Below, piece by piece: positions 47,695 to 59,282 of a stretch of 64,000 nt of DNA. The position numbers and the translations under genes were made by a program. How positions within the stretch are numbered: the first letter of the stretch is position 1; each line of letters opens with the position of its first letter. The stretch comes from Trogon surrucura (lineage: Eukaryota > Chordata > Aves > Trogoniformes > Trogonidae). Below the pieces are notes generated by a model that saw only the letters and a list, made by a program, of their open reading frames with translations, searched no databases and was not told the origin of the DNA. Location of the stretch: the NCBI GenBank assembly GCA_020746105.1, contig CM036632.1, positions 5,084,001-5,148,000 of the forward strand. The letters are read 5' to 3'.

Positions 47695-50600
47695 AGACCA
47701 GAGCTGGGACAGTCTCACAGACCGTTTGCTCTCAAGGTCTTGATCCAGCTGGAGACCATCTCCTCCTCTTCCTCTCCACCCAACATATGCCATCACTGGT
47801 CAGGGATATGGTTACGTGTGTGTCCTCTTAGTGGAAGAGATGGTCTTTTGCATCACGTGTCATGAAGACAGCACCCAACCATGTCACTAACTGTAGCCCA
47901 GATCACTGAAGACCTTCTGCCCCAATGCCTTGGGGTACACAATGGGATCTGTAGATCTTACCATTGCTGTTGGACAGCCGAACAGATCAGGTCTGTTTTC
48001 AGCACTGGCAAAATACTGCCTTTTTGCTTTAAGGGTCAACATGAAATTAAGGCCCTACGTATGTAATCCAGGGTGATAAAATTCAACTTGCAAGCTGTTT
48101 CCAGAGATTCCTCTTACCCATTGAGAGACGTTTGCTCAGCCTGAGTCCTGCCAACTCCAGGCTTGACCCTAAGAATGATGTAGTGGGTCAGAAAAGGGTA
48201 GAAACTTAGACATAGATAAAAGCACACGGTCCCTTCATCATGCACCAGAAATGCAGCTGGACTCCAGACAAAATGACCCAAGGAAATCAGAGTCTAGAAA
48301 TTGTGATAAGTTTGGAATGAACAAAGTGCCATTATTCCTGCGGATAATCTCTGGCTTTTCTCTTTACTCTGCTTTCTTGTTTTCTTTTCTCCTCCATTTC
48401 AGTCATCCTCAAAAGTCAAAATAGTACACTTGTCCCTTGCACCCTGTTCTATTTCTCACCCTCTTCCTTGGACCACAATATACCTCCTACTCTCTGACCA
48501 GGCCACCGCAGGCTGAAAGATGTTATTTTTACTTTAATTGCACGCACCATAAGAAGCATAACGTCACAGTGTTAAATCTGAACAGGAACTAACTCCAAAA
48601 ATGCAATTACAGCTGCTCCCAAATCACTCCTTTGTTCCGCAGACATAAGACAGACCACATTCTTGACACAAAAGGCAAAGACAATCCCGCCTTGCCAGTC
48701 CTTTCCATCTAGGAGAAATCGCTTCATAAGAAATCAGCCCTGATCCGTCTTTGACTTTGGGAGATCTTTGAAGGTCACAGCTTTGCTCCAGCCTTTTCTC
48801 AGTGCTCAAATTGGCCATTCCCAGCTTTTTCCTCTATTTATAGTTTGAGGACTTGTGAGGAAGAGGTGACTGTGTAGCCAACCACAACACATGATGCCAC
48901 AAAGTTGACATTTATGAGTCTCCTAAAAAGTTTATAATGTTTTTCCAGACTATAAAGAACACTAGCTGGAAACCATCCTGTTGTCGTGGCAAAAAGTGCA
49001 ATGGGAACATGTAATAGTCCCAAATGGTATCTCCTCCCTACAAAAAGAACAGAAAATACAGTTTGCAAGTGGCCGTGGTCTTGGTTGCAAGTCAGGAAAG
49101 CTGGAGATAGTGAGACTTCCTCTGGTCTGGAGTAAATCCGTCACCACTGGGACAAGAAGGTTGGCTTAAATTCTCATTGTCATGATGCAACTCAGGGGCT
49201 CAACAAACCTTACTCTTATGCCCATCCCTTCAGTAAAACAGGCACAGACAAAATCAGGGCTGCTGGGATCCCTGTGTCATACATGTGATAACGCTGAACT
49301 GCATTTGAAAGAAATCATTTTATTTGTGCTTCTTTGGGTGTTGATAGAGACAGACCGTTTTTCATGAAAGAAAAGCGATGAAATTATTTGTAAAGGTAAT
49401 ACTTTGTACTTATATGTAAGCAAACTCTATCTGTAGCCACTGCTGCAGAACACCATAATCCCACTGCTCTCCAGAAGTGAGGACCACAGACAAACAGGGC
49501 AAAAGAATATTTCAAGTACAAATAAATAAAGAGATGCCACAAAAAATCAGGCAGCAGCTGAGTTTATGCCCTGACTTCTGAACATGCTCCCCCCAGCTTC
49601 AGCCAGCGGCTGATCTCACTCGATTACCATCTGCACCGAGAAAGCCCAATCTCTCCTGACACATCCACAGCACTGCTGCTGGCTTCAGGGTTTTATCTGC
49701 TGCCTCCTCCAGCCAAAACACTCCCAAGGGTGAAGGGGTCTTCAGAGCAAGAGAGGGCTGGGGAGCTACAGAGCATCTTTGGGAGGAAAAACTCCAGGGC
49801 GGTTTGTTTATAGCTGTTTTGCACAGTTTTATGGGGAATGAGAGATGCCCTCCAAATCTGTGACTCTTAAGGAGAAACTCCAGAGGAAAATTAAGCCCCA
49901 CAATTATGATGGTCAATTAAACTCTCAGGAGGGGAGGTTGGCACATCAGACTTGCACAGAGGCATTGCATGCTTGTATTGAGGTGATCAAAGGGAACAAA
50001 TCAATCCTTCTTCCTAATTTTAACCAGCCTTCCTATTCGTGACTTGGGGTTTGAAACTGGGAAGGGAACTGGTGGAGGCGAGCTCCTGCCCAAGGATTCT
50101 TTTTTGAAGAGCTGGAGACCTTTTGAAGGGTGAGGAGCAGAGGCAGCTGGGGATGCAGCACTGGAAAGGACCATTTCACTGCCCAATTAATAAAGGTCAA
50201 GGTCAATATTTTTGCCATGGCCAAGTGCAGCACAAGAACTGGGCTGAAATTCTTCCAGAGAGAGCAGTTACTGCGGGATGGGATCAGGAATATCCTAGGC
50301 AGGATCTGCTTACGAAGTAGCAGCTGCTGCCCTTAAAGCTTACCCAAGATGGTAAGGGACACCTGAGAGAGATGCTCCTCAGGAGGCAAAGCAGACAGAG
50401 GACAGACCTCCCTTTCCCATCTATTCTCCTCATTTGGTCTGCATCCACAGAGCTCAGTGGAATGCTCTGGCTTGTCCATAGAGGAAAATCAGGCTTGTAA
50501 TCCTTCCCACTTGAGCTGTGCCAGAACTCCCAGGGCCAAGGTCCCCTCCGGCAGTATCATAGCGCTGCAGATCTCCCGCGGAGCATCTGCCGATGCGTGA

Positions 50601-53600
50601 TCGGAGAATGCTCCTTGGTGTCGCTGACACTGCTGGCAGTCATCGCACTGCCCAGCAGCAAGCACCCGCAATTTCCTCATGGGCTGGTGAGCAAATGGCT
50701 CCCACGTCAGCAACAGTCACGTCTCATCAGCAGAACAGCAGCCTGGAGACATTGGCCTTAGAGATGCCATCTCTGCCAGCCTTAGCAAGGGACAGTTGAA
50801 TAACACACGCTAGGTCCTGTCTTGAGATAGGGAAGGCAGCGTGAAAAAGGGCAAGGACTTCTTGCCGATGCAGTGAGAAAGACTTCTAGGAAAGGAAAAA
50901 AAAAATATGTCGTGCAGGTTTCATCTGCCTCTTTTTTTTTTTTTTTCTTACATGACTATCTCTCTAAAAAAGAAAACGCCAAACATCACACTGATGTTGG
51001 AGGTTTAGCTAGTTACTTACAGCTAGGGGGCAGCTCTGGTGAAGAAAGGCAGCAGGAAGCAATTAACCATTTAACGATTCCCGTCTCCTCTCATTTCAGT
51101 GCCCCCATGAGCATCTCCTGGTGGACAGGAGCTGGCCTGCAGCAGAGCTCTGCCTCTCCCCTGATGCTAAGCAACCTTGCAGCTCGGTGATCCTGAACCC
51201 ATGTTTATGGCATCTCTTGGTTTCCCAAATTCCCCAAGACCTCTGTTTTCCACAGAGGTTTCCGCAATCCAACACATTGTCACAGAAACAGCTGCTAGAA
51301 TCACAGACCTTAGGAGTTACTTTCTTCCCTACATTTCTAAGCCTTTATCTAAAAGGCTGCTTATTGAACAACATGGCTGTTAAACTCTTTAAATGCTCAG
51401 GAGTCACAGGTGTTTGCTGGCAGGACTGAAGAATACAAAAAGAAAAAAAAACAAGAAAGGAAGAGCAAGTCAGTTCTGGCTGCGAAGAGGCATTTCTGAG
51501 GCATCAGGCAGTCCCAGATTAGAGCTAGAAAGGAGCGTCTGCTGGAAAGCAGAGGGATGCTTCTTTTATTGGATTTAAAGAGAGATTTATAAAATCAACT
51601 TAACTCACAGCATCTCCATCCAGAGCCAGCTCAGACAGGAAAGCACAACTCTGAGCTTGCATGCATGGTGGCAGGTATCAGTTGCAGACATTAAATACAG
51701 GCTGGAGAGGGATTATTTTCTGAAAGAATCTTCTCCAGAGGTTGATGAATTGGAAGCTGACGGTATCACTTTATTTGGCAGCTGTATTATTGCACCTCAC
51801 TGCTGCCCAAGGAAAGGGTTACAGAAAGTAGTCCAATGCTCAAATTTGCTGGCCCTTCAGTTCTGCCGTCTGTTTGGTACCCTCTTGCCAAAGCTAGATG
51901 TAATCTATCATATTATTCCTTCTAGCTGTACAAACACAGACAGCCAAATGTCTGACTTCACCAGAGCACAAGGCAACAGCCTATGGAGATGGAGATGCTT
52001 TCTCTGCACCATCACACCGTTGTAAGGGTCTTTGGGTCTTGAAAAGCACTTTAAAGCCATAAGGACCAAAGTAAAATGTAAAGAGAAAGAAGAATCATAA
52101 CAACTTTGTGCAGTTGAAGAAACCAAGGCACATGGAAGAAAGAAGAGCAGAAAAAGAAAAAAGGGGGAAGCAGATGCTTTTGACTCCAGACTGGAGCTCT
52201 CACCCTGCAACTCATGGCCTGGCTACATGGCCTGTAGATAGGTTTGGCTGGGACTTTTCATTATCTATCAGATGTTGCCCCAAGCCTTAATGAGCTAACA
52301 GGCTCCAAACTGAGCCCTCTACAGCTTGCAACATAGCCCATGTCACACAGACAAGCCAGCCCCTTGTCTTAAATGAAGGACCAGGAGATCTGAGCAGCTC
52401 ATTAGGCCAAGGAGATTTCCATCCATCTGTACACAGATGTCATTGCTGTGGTCTCAGCTACTAATCAATATTTTTCTAGCTTGTTCCGTGCTCCAGCCCA
52501 AACAAAAACCGAAGAGCCACCAGCACCCCTTCATGTTCTTCCCTTTCCTTAATACACCACTTGTTCAAAGAAAACCTTAGCAATTGCTGCGTGATTTAGC
52601 ACACTAAAAGCTTGCTGGTTTCAAAAATTGGGAGTAAAATGGAGACTCATCTATTTCACCTTCTAACCTCCACCTTTGTGCTGAACCCAAGCTATTGTCA
52701 GCTCTCATTTCTTGAAGTTGCTCTGTGCAGTGAACACACACTGGCAACAGAAAGACAGACATGGTCAGCAGTGATGAGAGAACAGTGATTGTGTTTCACT
52801 AAATTGCCCAAGTCTTCCCAGATGAGTCACTGCACAGAGAGAGGTGAGGCATTATTACTGGAGAGAAAAAGTTTGCAAGTGATCCTGACAGAGTTTAATA
52901 ACCTCTCAAAGCCTCTGACTGCCTGATTTTCTATTACTCTAGTTGTGGAGATTCCTTCTAAAAGGCTTGCCCTTGCAAATAAATAATAGCTCACAAATTA
53001 CCTTATTTATGCTGTTAAAACATTAGAGCAGGCTTCTAGAGAGCATTCAGTCATGACCACATCTCTCCCTGCCTCCCAGCTGATCCCCTCTTGAATCCAC
53101 CCAGCAGAAATCAGGATTTCCTGATTAGAAGTGTAAAAATAGGAAAGCTTATTTTAAACACATAGCACTCGATCACCAAATCCTTGTTGCAAATGTGCTC
53201 AAGTTCTAACTCTTATTGCAACCAGATCCCAGGCATATCTGTTTTGCGATAGTACCTGCAAAGCATCACCTAGGTTGAGAATAAGTCATCTTGCTCAGAG
53301 AGACAAACTCCTTCCTACCGCGTTCTCCAAAATCTTTACCTCCTCATAGCACCAGCAGATCTGGCCCGAGAGTGCTTTTTTTGCAGAGCCCTTCCTCTCC
53401 ACCTCCCAGAATTTCCCCTCTGTAAGCCTCTGCAGCTGGGAAGAGGCAAACAGTGGCAAATTTAAAGCCTTTGTCAGAGACTTCCCCCAGATGGCAATCA
53501 GCTGATGGAATCGAGAAAGCTTTGTCATCTAAAAAGGCCTTCATTAGCCTGTTGCACCTGCGTATAGAGCACCAGGGAAGTAATATTGTTATGCAAATCT

Positions 53601-56600
53601 GGCAGCGTTCAGGTAGCAGGAGAGAGGACTGGCTGCTTTAGCCGCCCCTGCTCTTACCAGTGATTTATCTGCCTCCCTACTCGGCAGTATTAGTGCCAAA
53701 CTGCTTAGACCACCAAAGCGATAATGGGATGAAATGGAGCCCCACAAACCTGGGCAGACCACCAGATTTCTTCAATTGCCAGATCTCCTTAATGTGGGCT
53801 TTGCTTTCAGTCTGGTTGTAACTGTTTCTCCTCCGGGGTGATGATGTGTGTATCGATCGAGAGGGTGAGACTACCATAGAAACCACGGACACGGAGGGAA
53901 TCCCACCATGGCTTCAACAGCTCCTGGACCACAGCTCAGGGGAGAGCAGGGCTGGGTGCAGGCAGTGTTGGATGGTTGTTTTGCATGTCAGCTACCACTC
54001 CAGCTAAGTTCTGGCTTCTCTTAACTTCTCAAAGACTTAGTCAGTGCTCAGTGTCACCTCAAAATCTTGTCTGTAAATTTGTGCAAAGAATTGGAGACCC
54101 ACAGCACTGATTTCTCCTTAAAAAAACCCCACACATTTTTGTGCAGGACACCTCTACTTAGTGATTCTTCTTTTAATGAGAAACGGTCAAATTCATTTGG
54201 TGTGGCCCTGGCTGTAAGCAGGGTCCTTGCATCTGCACGTTCAGCCCTGTGTTCCCCAGCCTGCTACTTATCTGCCCTTCTGCACAAACCAAAAGCAAAG
54301 ATATCTGAAAGACAGATTTTTCAGTCACACTAATGCCAAGATGGTGTTTCATTGTTCTTGAGCAAGTGAACGCTGTACCAGACAAATTCTTCTGTGCAAA
54401 ATCATCTTTTTATTTCAGCCACTACATTTCCGGAGCACTCAATCTAAGAGACTTCCAATAAAAAGGACAGAAGATAAGAAATTTGGCACATATATGTTTA
54501 TGAAAACAGATACCAGGGAATATTCTCAGGCATAAAAATGCACACATTCTCCATTTAAAATCCTCCAAAGGACACTTGAAATACTTCAAATGTTTCATTC
54601 TTTGATTGAGAAGGAAGAGCAATGGGAGAAGAAAGGTTTTCTCTCTCATAAAAGTAATTACAAAAAACAAACATCAATTCCCAGATATTTTTTATTTGTT
54701 TTGTTATTTTATTGTCAAAGAATCTGAAGTGCCCTTGACATCTTCTGCGTATTGTCTAAGACTGCGCGCAGCATTGGCCTCTTATCTCCTCCTGGGTTCA
54801 CAGCCGTGTCAAGGCGCTGACATCAGCGAATGCCACGCTGGAGCTTTTGCTGAGGACCTGGACCATGGGACCAAAACCAGCCCGTGTCCCTGCCAACACC
54901 GCTGTGCCCGAGCCAGGATGGTTCGGGGATGGAGCAGCCACCAGCAGAGGGAGCGGCAAAGCTAGCTCAGATGCCGGGTTAGAGATTTATAAAAAAATGT
55001 CCCAGAGAAAGTTTGACATCTTTTTTTTTTTTTAGCAAACAGTGGTGCTCTTACTCTCTCCTGATGGCAAGAGAGACCCAGAGAGATATGTTTCAGTGTT
55101 ACTCCTGTTTATATTAAGTGCTAGAGATGCTCATGCAGACCCACCCGGGCTGCAGCAGCAGCAGCAGGATCCCTGGGAGGGGGAAAGAGTGTGCCTGGCA
55201 CAGGGGCAGATGCTCAGGAAGCTCCCCTTACCCCAAGTTCTCTATGCCACCAGTCAAAAATTGTGAGAGGCAAAAGGGGTAAGTGACAATGAAGGTGGGG
55301 TTTATTCAGTGCTTTTCAAGGGCAATCCAACCAGCACCTCCCAGCAAAACCAGTGGGAAACAATTTCACTGGTGACAGTGTTATCCCCTAATATCGTGTT
55401 GGGTTGTGCACCCAGCTCACCTAACACAGGCAGCACCCAGACAGTCCATCCCAGTAGCACCAATCCAGCCCCTGCTTGACTGAGACAAGTTCTAGTTTTG
55501 GGCAAGCACGGGGCATGAAGGAAATCAGCTATGGCCCCAAAACAGGCCTTTGGGTAAAACTGTGGCGTCTGAGATACTTCAAACATGCTGGGATGCGTGC
55601 TAGGTGAAAGCTAAGAAAGCAAAATGCCCTTTGGTTGGGTGCCACACAGGGGGTCAAGGATGCAGCTAGGCTGCAAGCATGCAGGGGTGTGCGACCCCTG
55701 GCACTGGCAAGGAGTCCGTTCCAGCACTACCCCCTTGCACTCATCAGGGAGAAAAGTTTACACGGGTAGAGTACATGAGTTGCTGTAAGTAGATGCATAA
55801 CCTGAGTTCCACCTTCACACTCTCAAGGTCTACCTGGTCATCATCATAAACTTGAAAAGCCTCAATGTTTCCTCAGCTAACATTGGCTCTTGGGCCTGGG
55901 CCTGGCAGAAGCACCACTGCGGCTGTGTGACACCCAGCCCCGTGCTGCAGCGGGAGCAGGGAGGTTGTGCTGAGACAGCTATGCTAAATTTACCTTGCCC
56001 TGGGACTTAGCTGTGCAGTGGGCAGAGCAGGTTTGGGCAGTCGTAGCAGGCATGGGAGCTGTTGTGAGTTTTTCTGAGATTCTGGCAAAGTCCCAAAGGT
56101 GCTGACTCACTCCACCTCTCAGGTCAGTTCTTCACAGCTGTAACTCCAGTGAGACCAGTGTGTTATTTCTGATGTACGGCCACAGTCCAGCCCATTACCC
56201 TTGCTGGTGAAGGATGGCTTCCGTCTCCAGCGGGCTTTATTTAGCTTCTACTCCAAAGCTGTTCCATAAGAACAGCATTTCTTTTTGTCAGAAATTCCCC
56301 TTCTTGAGTTATCTGGTGACTTTGAACTTGTTAGAATCAATGAACTTGTTATAATCAATGCCCTTGCCCTCTCTATCAGCTGTACACAGCATATAGATTT
56401 GTCATTTGTTGTTAGAGATGACTTGGCATTTGCGAGTTGTGTCAGTGGATGCAAAAGCAGATTCACTCTAATTATATCGAACCACTGATCAACTTAGTAG
56501 TCTAGTCTAGTATTTTAAGCCCTAAAGGTTCCTTAGCAGTAAGTCAAGCGGGTTACAAATAAAGTGCATGAAGGAGGAAAAAAGAGGTTAATTGTATTTA

Positions 56601-57779
56601 TTATCTTGAACATTTGGAAGGTAACTACCCGGACAAAACATGTTCAAAGAGCCCTGGGACTTTTCTTCATTCTCTTCTTTTGTATTCTGTTAATATCCTA
56701 CTAAAACTGTTGACTTAAACACCTCCATTCTGTTGTTTTCCGTGTGTAACTGCAGCTCTGCTTTAGAGATCCTGGGCAGTGGCTGGCAAGGGCTTGGGCA
56801 CATGGAGATTTCCAATTGCTAGCTTCAACCCTGGCCTGTATAGTTGCCTGTTTGTGACAAACCCATATGCTTGTGGAGCAGCTGTGAAATTGCAGCAGAT
56901 TTTAGGTATCCATGAGAGTATCCGTGCATTTTGCTGCATAGATTAATGTGTACCTTGTGCTCTGGGCAACACACTATAATTAGTTTGTAGAAGTTGTTTG
57001 TCTCTGAAGATCTATAAATACACATACATAAAACTATAAGGGAATAAGCAGTCACATGCTTAAAGCAATGCATTCTAATGCAGAAGAGCTTTATATGCTG
57101 ATCACATTTTCCCAAAAACATGTAGTTCCATTGCTGATCTTTCTTTCATTTCACCTATGGCTGACCAAAAGTACTTACTTCTTTCTTTCAGATAAATAGG
57201 CTAAAATGGAAGGAGAATTTCCCACTGAAATCACTGGCACTCACCATTCAGAGACAAACAGTCTCCACCTGGTCTGTATTTGTTACCTTGCTCTCACAGA
57301 GAAGCCAAAGAAAGAAAATAAAAAATAAACACCTCAGGCAGAGTTATCAGTTCTTCTTGTGAAGTATTTCCCCCTGTGATTCAATAGCATCATCGGACTA
57401 CCTCTGGTCAAAAGCTTCATTTTACAAACCAACCTTGTTCTCTGAACAAAGCCCTTCAATTTCCCAAGTGACCTTTTCCCATGACCCATTCCTCCCATTC
57501 CTTTGGTTTAAGAGAAAAACAAAAAAAGCGGGGTTTCTTTCTAGACCACTCCTTGCTCGAGTGGCTTCCCACCAATACCTGCTGTGGTGTTCACCATTGG
57601 CATCCCGGCTTCTTCTGAGAAAGCACAGGAGGAAGGTTGTTTTGACATCAGAGTGCAAGTAAGCACTGAAGTGCTTAGGTACACCCTGGGTACAGGGAAC
57701 CCCAGGGAGAGGAGAAGGAGAAAGGAATAACAGAAAAGAGCGTGGTGAAGCGTATGCATCTTCCTGGCGATCTGGTCAC
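47695..57779. other. Intergenic DNA between GRIFIN and the GPCR gene
   Basis: No further gene is recognised. The start presumably contains the GRIFIN 3'UTR, whose end is not defined: tandem AATAAATAAA at 49521-49530 is a distant candidate. A T15 run lies at 50932-50946 and a poly-T run near 55.02 kb. A candidate enhancer with a SOX-POU composite site is at about 53.44-53.66 kb, and an imperfect 18-bp tandem duplication of GAACTTGTTAGAATCAAT at about 56328-56360. Open frames of up to about 120 codons (for example 51657-52025) match nothing I know. Confidence 0.6.
53440..53660 (+). promoter_or_regulatory. Candidate enhancer with SOX-POU (SOX2-OCT type) composite site
   Basis: ATTGTTATGCAAAT at 53585-53598 matches the SOX-POU composite motif (SOX half ATTGTT directly joined to octamer ATGCAAAT) at all 14 positions given here. 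Nearby are a second SOX-like CTTTGTCAT near 53520, a CATTAGC homeodomain-like word near 53543 and an E-box CACCTG near 53557. Such clustering of developmental motifs without coding potential suggests a conserved enhancer. It lies about 5.9 kb downstream of GRIFIN and 5.7 kb upstream of the GPCR, so either could be its target; SOX2 with POU factors acts in early lens and neural tissue. Confidence 0.45.
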
Positions 57780-57810
57780 CACTCGGTCTCTGCTTGGTGC
57801 TGTCCTGCCT

Positions 57811-57898
57811 GGTTCATGCTCAGACCCTGCCCGGTCCATGCTCAGACCCTGCCCAGTCCATGCCCAGATCCTGCCCGGTCCATACCCCGATCCCGCCC
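57811..57898 (+). repeat. 22-bp minisatellite, 4 copies
   Basis: Four head-to-tail copies of a 22-bp unit lie at 57811-57832, 57833-57854, 57855-57876 and 57877-57898. Each begins like GGTCCATGC and ends in CTGCCC or CCGCCC; divergence from unit to unit increases rightward. Because 22 is not a multiple of three, the array is not coding. It sits at the upstream edge of the CpG island. Confidence 0.95.
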
Positions 57899-58757
57899 AT
57901 CCCTGCCGCTCCAGGCGGAGCTGTCCCTTCAGCACCTCGGGAGGAGCGGCCGGCTCGGTTCGGTTTGACAAGGCTCGTCTCAGCAAGGCTCAGCCTGGCA
58001 CGGCCCGGGCAGGGTCCGGACCCAGCCAGCACCCCAGCGGAGGGGAGGGAAAGGAGGAGGAGCGGAGGGGGCTTCTCTGCAGGCCAGGGCAAGAGGGGGT
58101 CGTACGGATGCGCAAAGGTCGTAGGGGTTGCAAAAGTTGAGCCGCACTCGCGTGTGCGGGGCGGATGTTCAGCGAGAGGTGTCGGAGGAAGCGCAAACCA
58201 GCCAGAGGTGCGGGTGGAGGCGTGCGGGGGGGCTGAGGAGGAAGGGTGGGACCTATATGCACAGGGGGTTGTGCGAGAGGGAAGGAGGGGTGTGCGGGGT
58301 ACCTGCGGAAAGGTGCGTGCAGACGAGTGTTTGCAAGGAGAGTCTGCAGAGAGCGTGTGCGGGGCGGGAGGGGGGTGTGTGCGTGTCCATAAACGCGTGC
58401 GTGTGCTGGAGGGGGTGTGTAGGGACGGGGCGGGGGGTGTCTGCCGGGGGTCCGCATGCAGGGCTGCGGATAGCTCCGCGGGAGCGCGTGTGCGTGTGCA
58501 GGAGGGCTGTGCTGTGGGACAGGGCTGTAGGAGGGCTCTGCGGGACCGGCTGCGGGTGCAGCGCCGTGTCCGGGCGTGTGCACACGCCGCGGCGTGTGCG
58601 GGGCCGCGCGGGTGGCGGCCGCCGGTGCGCGGTGACCGGGGGGGTGCGTGGGTGCGAGTTCACGCGTGTCGTGTCCCCCTCATCACCAACCGCCGCCGGC
58701 ACACGGCCGAGCTGCCCGCGGGAGGAGCCCGGCGCGGCGCTGCCCGTCCTTCGCCCG

Positions 58758-59188
58758 GTGAGTGCCGCCGCACCGCGCCGCGGGGTACCGGGGGGAGAAC
58801 CGGCGAGAAAACCGGGGGAATCGGAGAGAGAACCGGCGTGGGGGGGTTGGGAAGAGCCCGGGGACAGGGGTTCAGCAGCGCGGCCGCGGAGCATGCAACT
58901 TTCCCGAGGTGCGGCGACCGGCGGCCGGGGCTGTGTTCCCGGGGTGCAGGGCTGACCGCGGCCGCTTTCCCCATCCCACCACCTCCTCCGGAGGTCTGCC
59001 CGTGGCAGGGCACGGAGCTTCCCGTCGGCTCCGCATCCCCTGCCCGGGCAAGCCGCGTTGCCCGGCGCTCACGGCAGTCTCTCAACTAAGTTGCCGAGAA
59101 GCCATTTCTGACCCGGCATCTTCCCCGAGAAGGGAAAATATCGTCCGGAGCCCGCGCTCATCCCTTCTCTCTGCACCCTCTCTTGCAG
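58758..59188 (+). other. Predicted 5'UTR intron of the GPCR gene
   Basis: A strong donor (CCCG|GTGAGTG, GT at 58758-58759) and a strong acceptor (pyrimidine tract then CTCTTGCAG|GCG, AG at 59187-59188) define a 431-bp intron that would join a non-coding first exon to the coding exon at 59189, 94 nt before the start codon. Many rhodopsin-like receptors have such a leader exon with an intronless coding region. This is a splice-site prediction with no transcript support. Confidence 0.5.
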
Positions 59189-59210
59189 GCGTGGCTGGTC
59201 CTGGCTGACC

Positions 59211-59255
59211 ATGCCCGGAGCGCTCGGGGCAGCGCGGCAGGCTCTGCCCCGTTAG
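59211..59255 (+). other. Upstream ORF in the GPCR leader (14 codons plus stop)
   Basis: An ATG at 59211 in moderate context (GACCATGC) opens a 14-residue frame ending at TAG 59253-59255, 27 nt before the receptor ATG. It is in the same frame as the receptor, so the TAG also proves that the receptor protein cannot extend further upstream in this exon. It would be in the mature leader if the predicted acceptor at 59188 is used, and could dampen translation of the receptor. Confidence 0.45.
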
Positions 59256-59282
59256 CCTGGGGTGCCCGGGGGGGGCTCAGCC

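Larger units (their letters stand above)
57780..59190 (+). promoter_or_regulatory. CpG-island promoter of the GPCR gene
   Basis: CpG and GC content jump from about 57.9 kb and stay very high to the receptor start. GC boxes (GGGGCGGGAG near 58361, GGGGCGGGG near 58426) and GTGTGCG-rich runs are present but no convincing TATA box, as usual for CpG-island promoters with dispersed starts. Several open frames of 200-430 codons cover both strands here, purely because GC-rich DNA has few stops. The transcription start is unknown but should lie upstream of the splice donor at 58758. Confidence 0.75.

Noticed and set aside
57794-59089. Open frames of 431, 275, 213 and 197 codons on both strands in the CpG island
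   Set aside because: Overlapping frames of similar length on both strands, biased to Arg, Gly, Ala, Pro and Val, are expected from GC-rich DNA with few stops. None has a recognisable domain.
59262-59282. Seven-codon N-terminal extension of the GPCR from 59262
   Set aside because: It would start at GTG. The first in-frame ATG after the TAG at 59253 is 59283, which has a better context and gives a normal glycosylated N-terminus.
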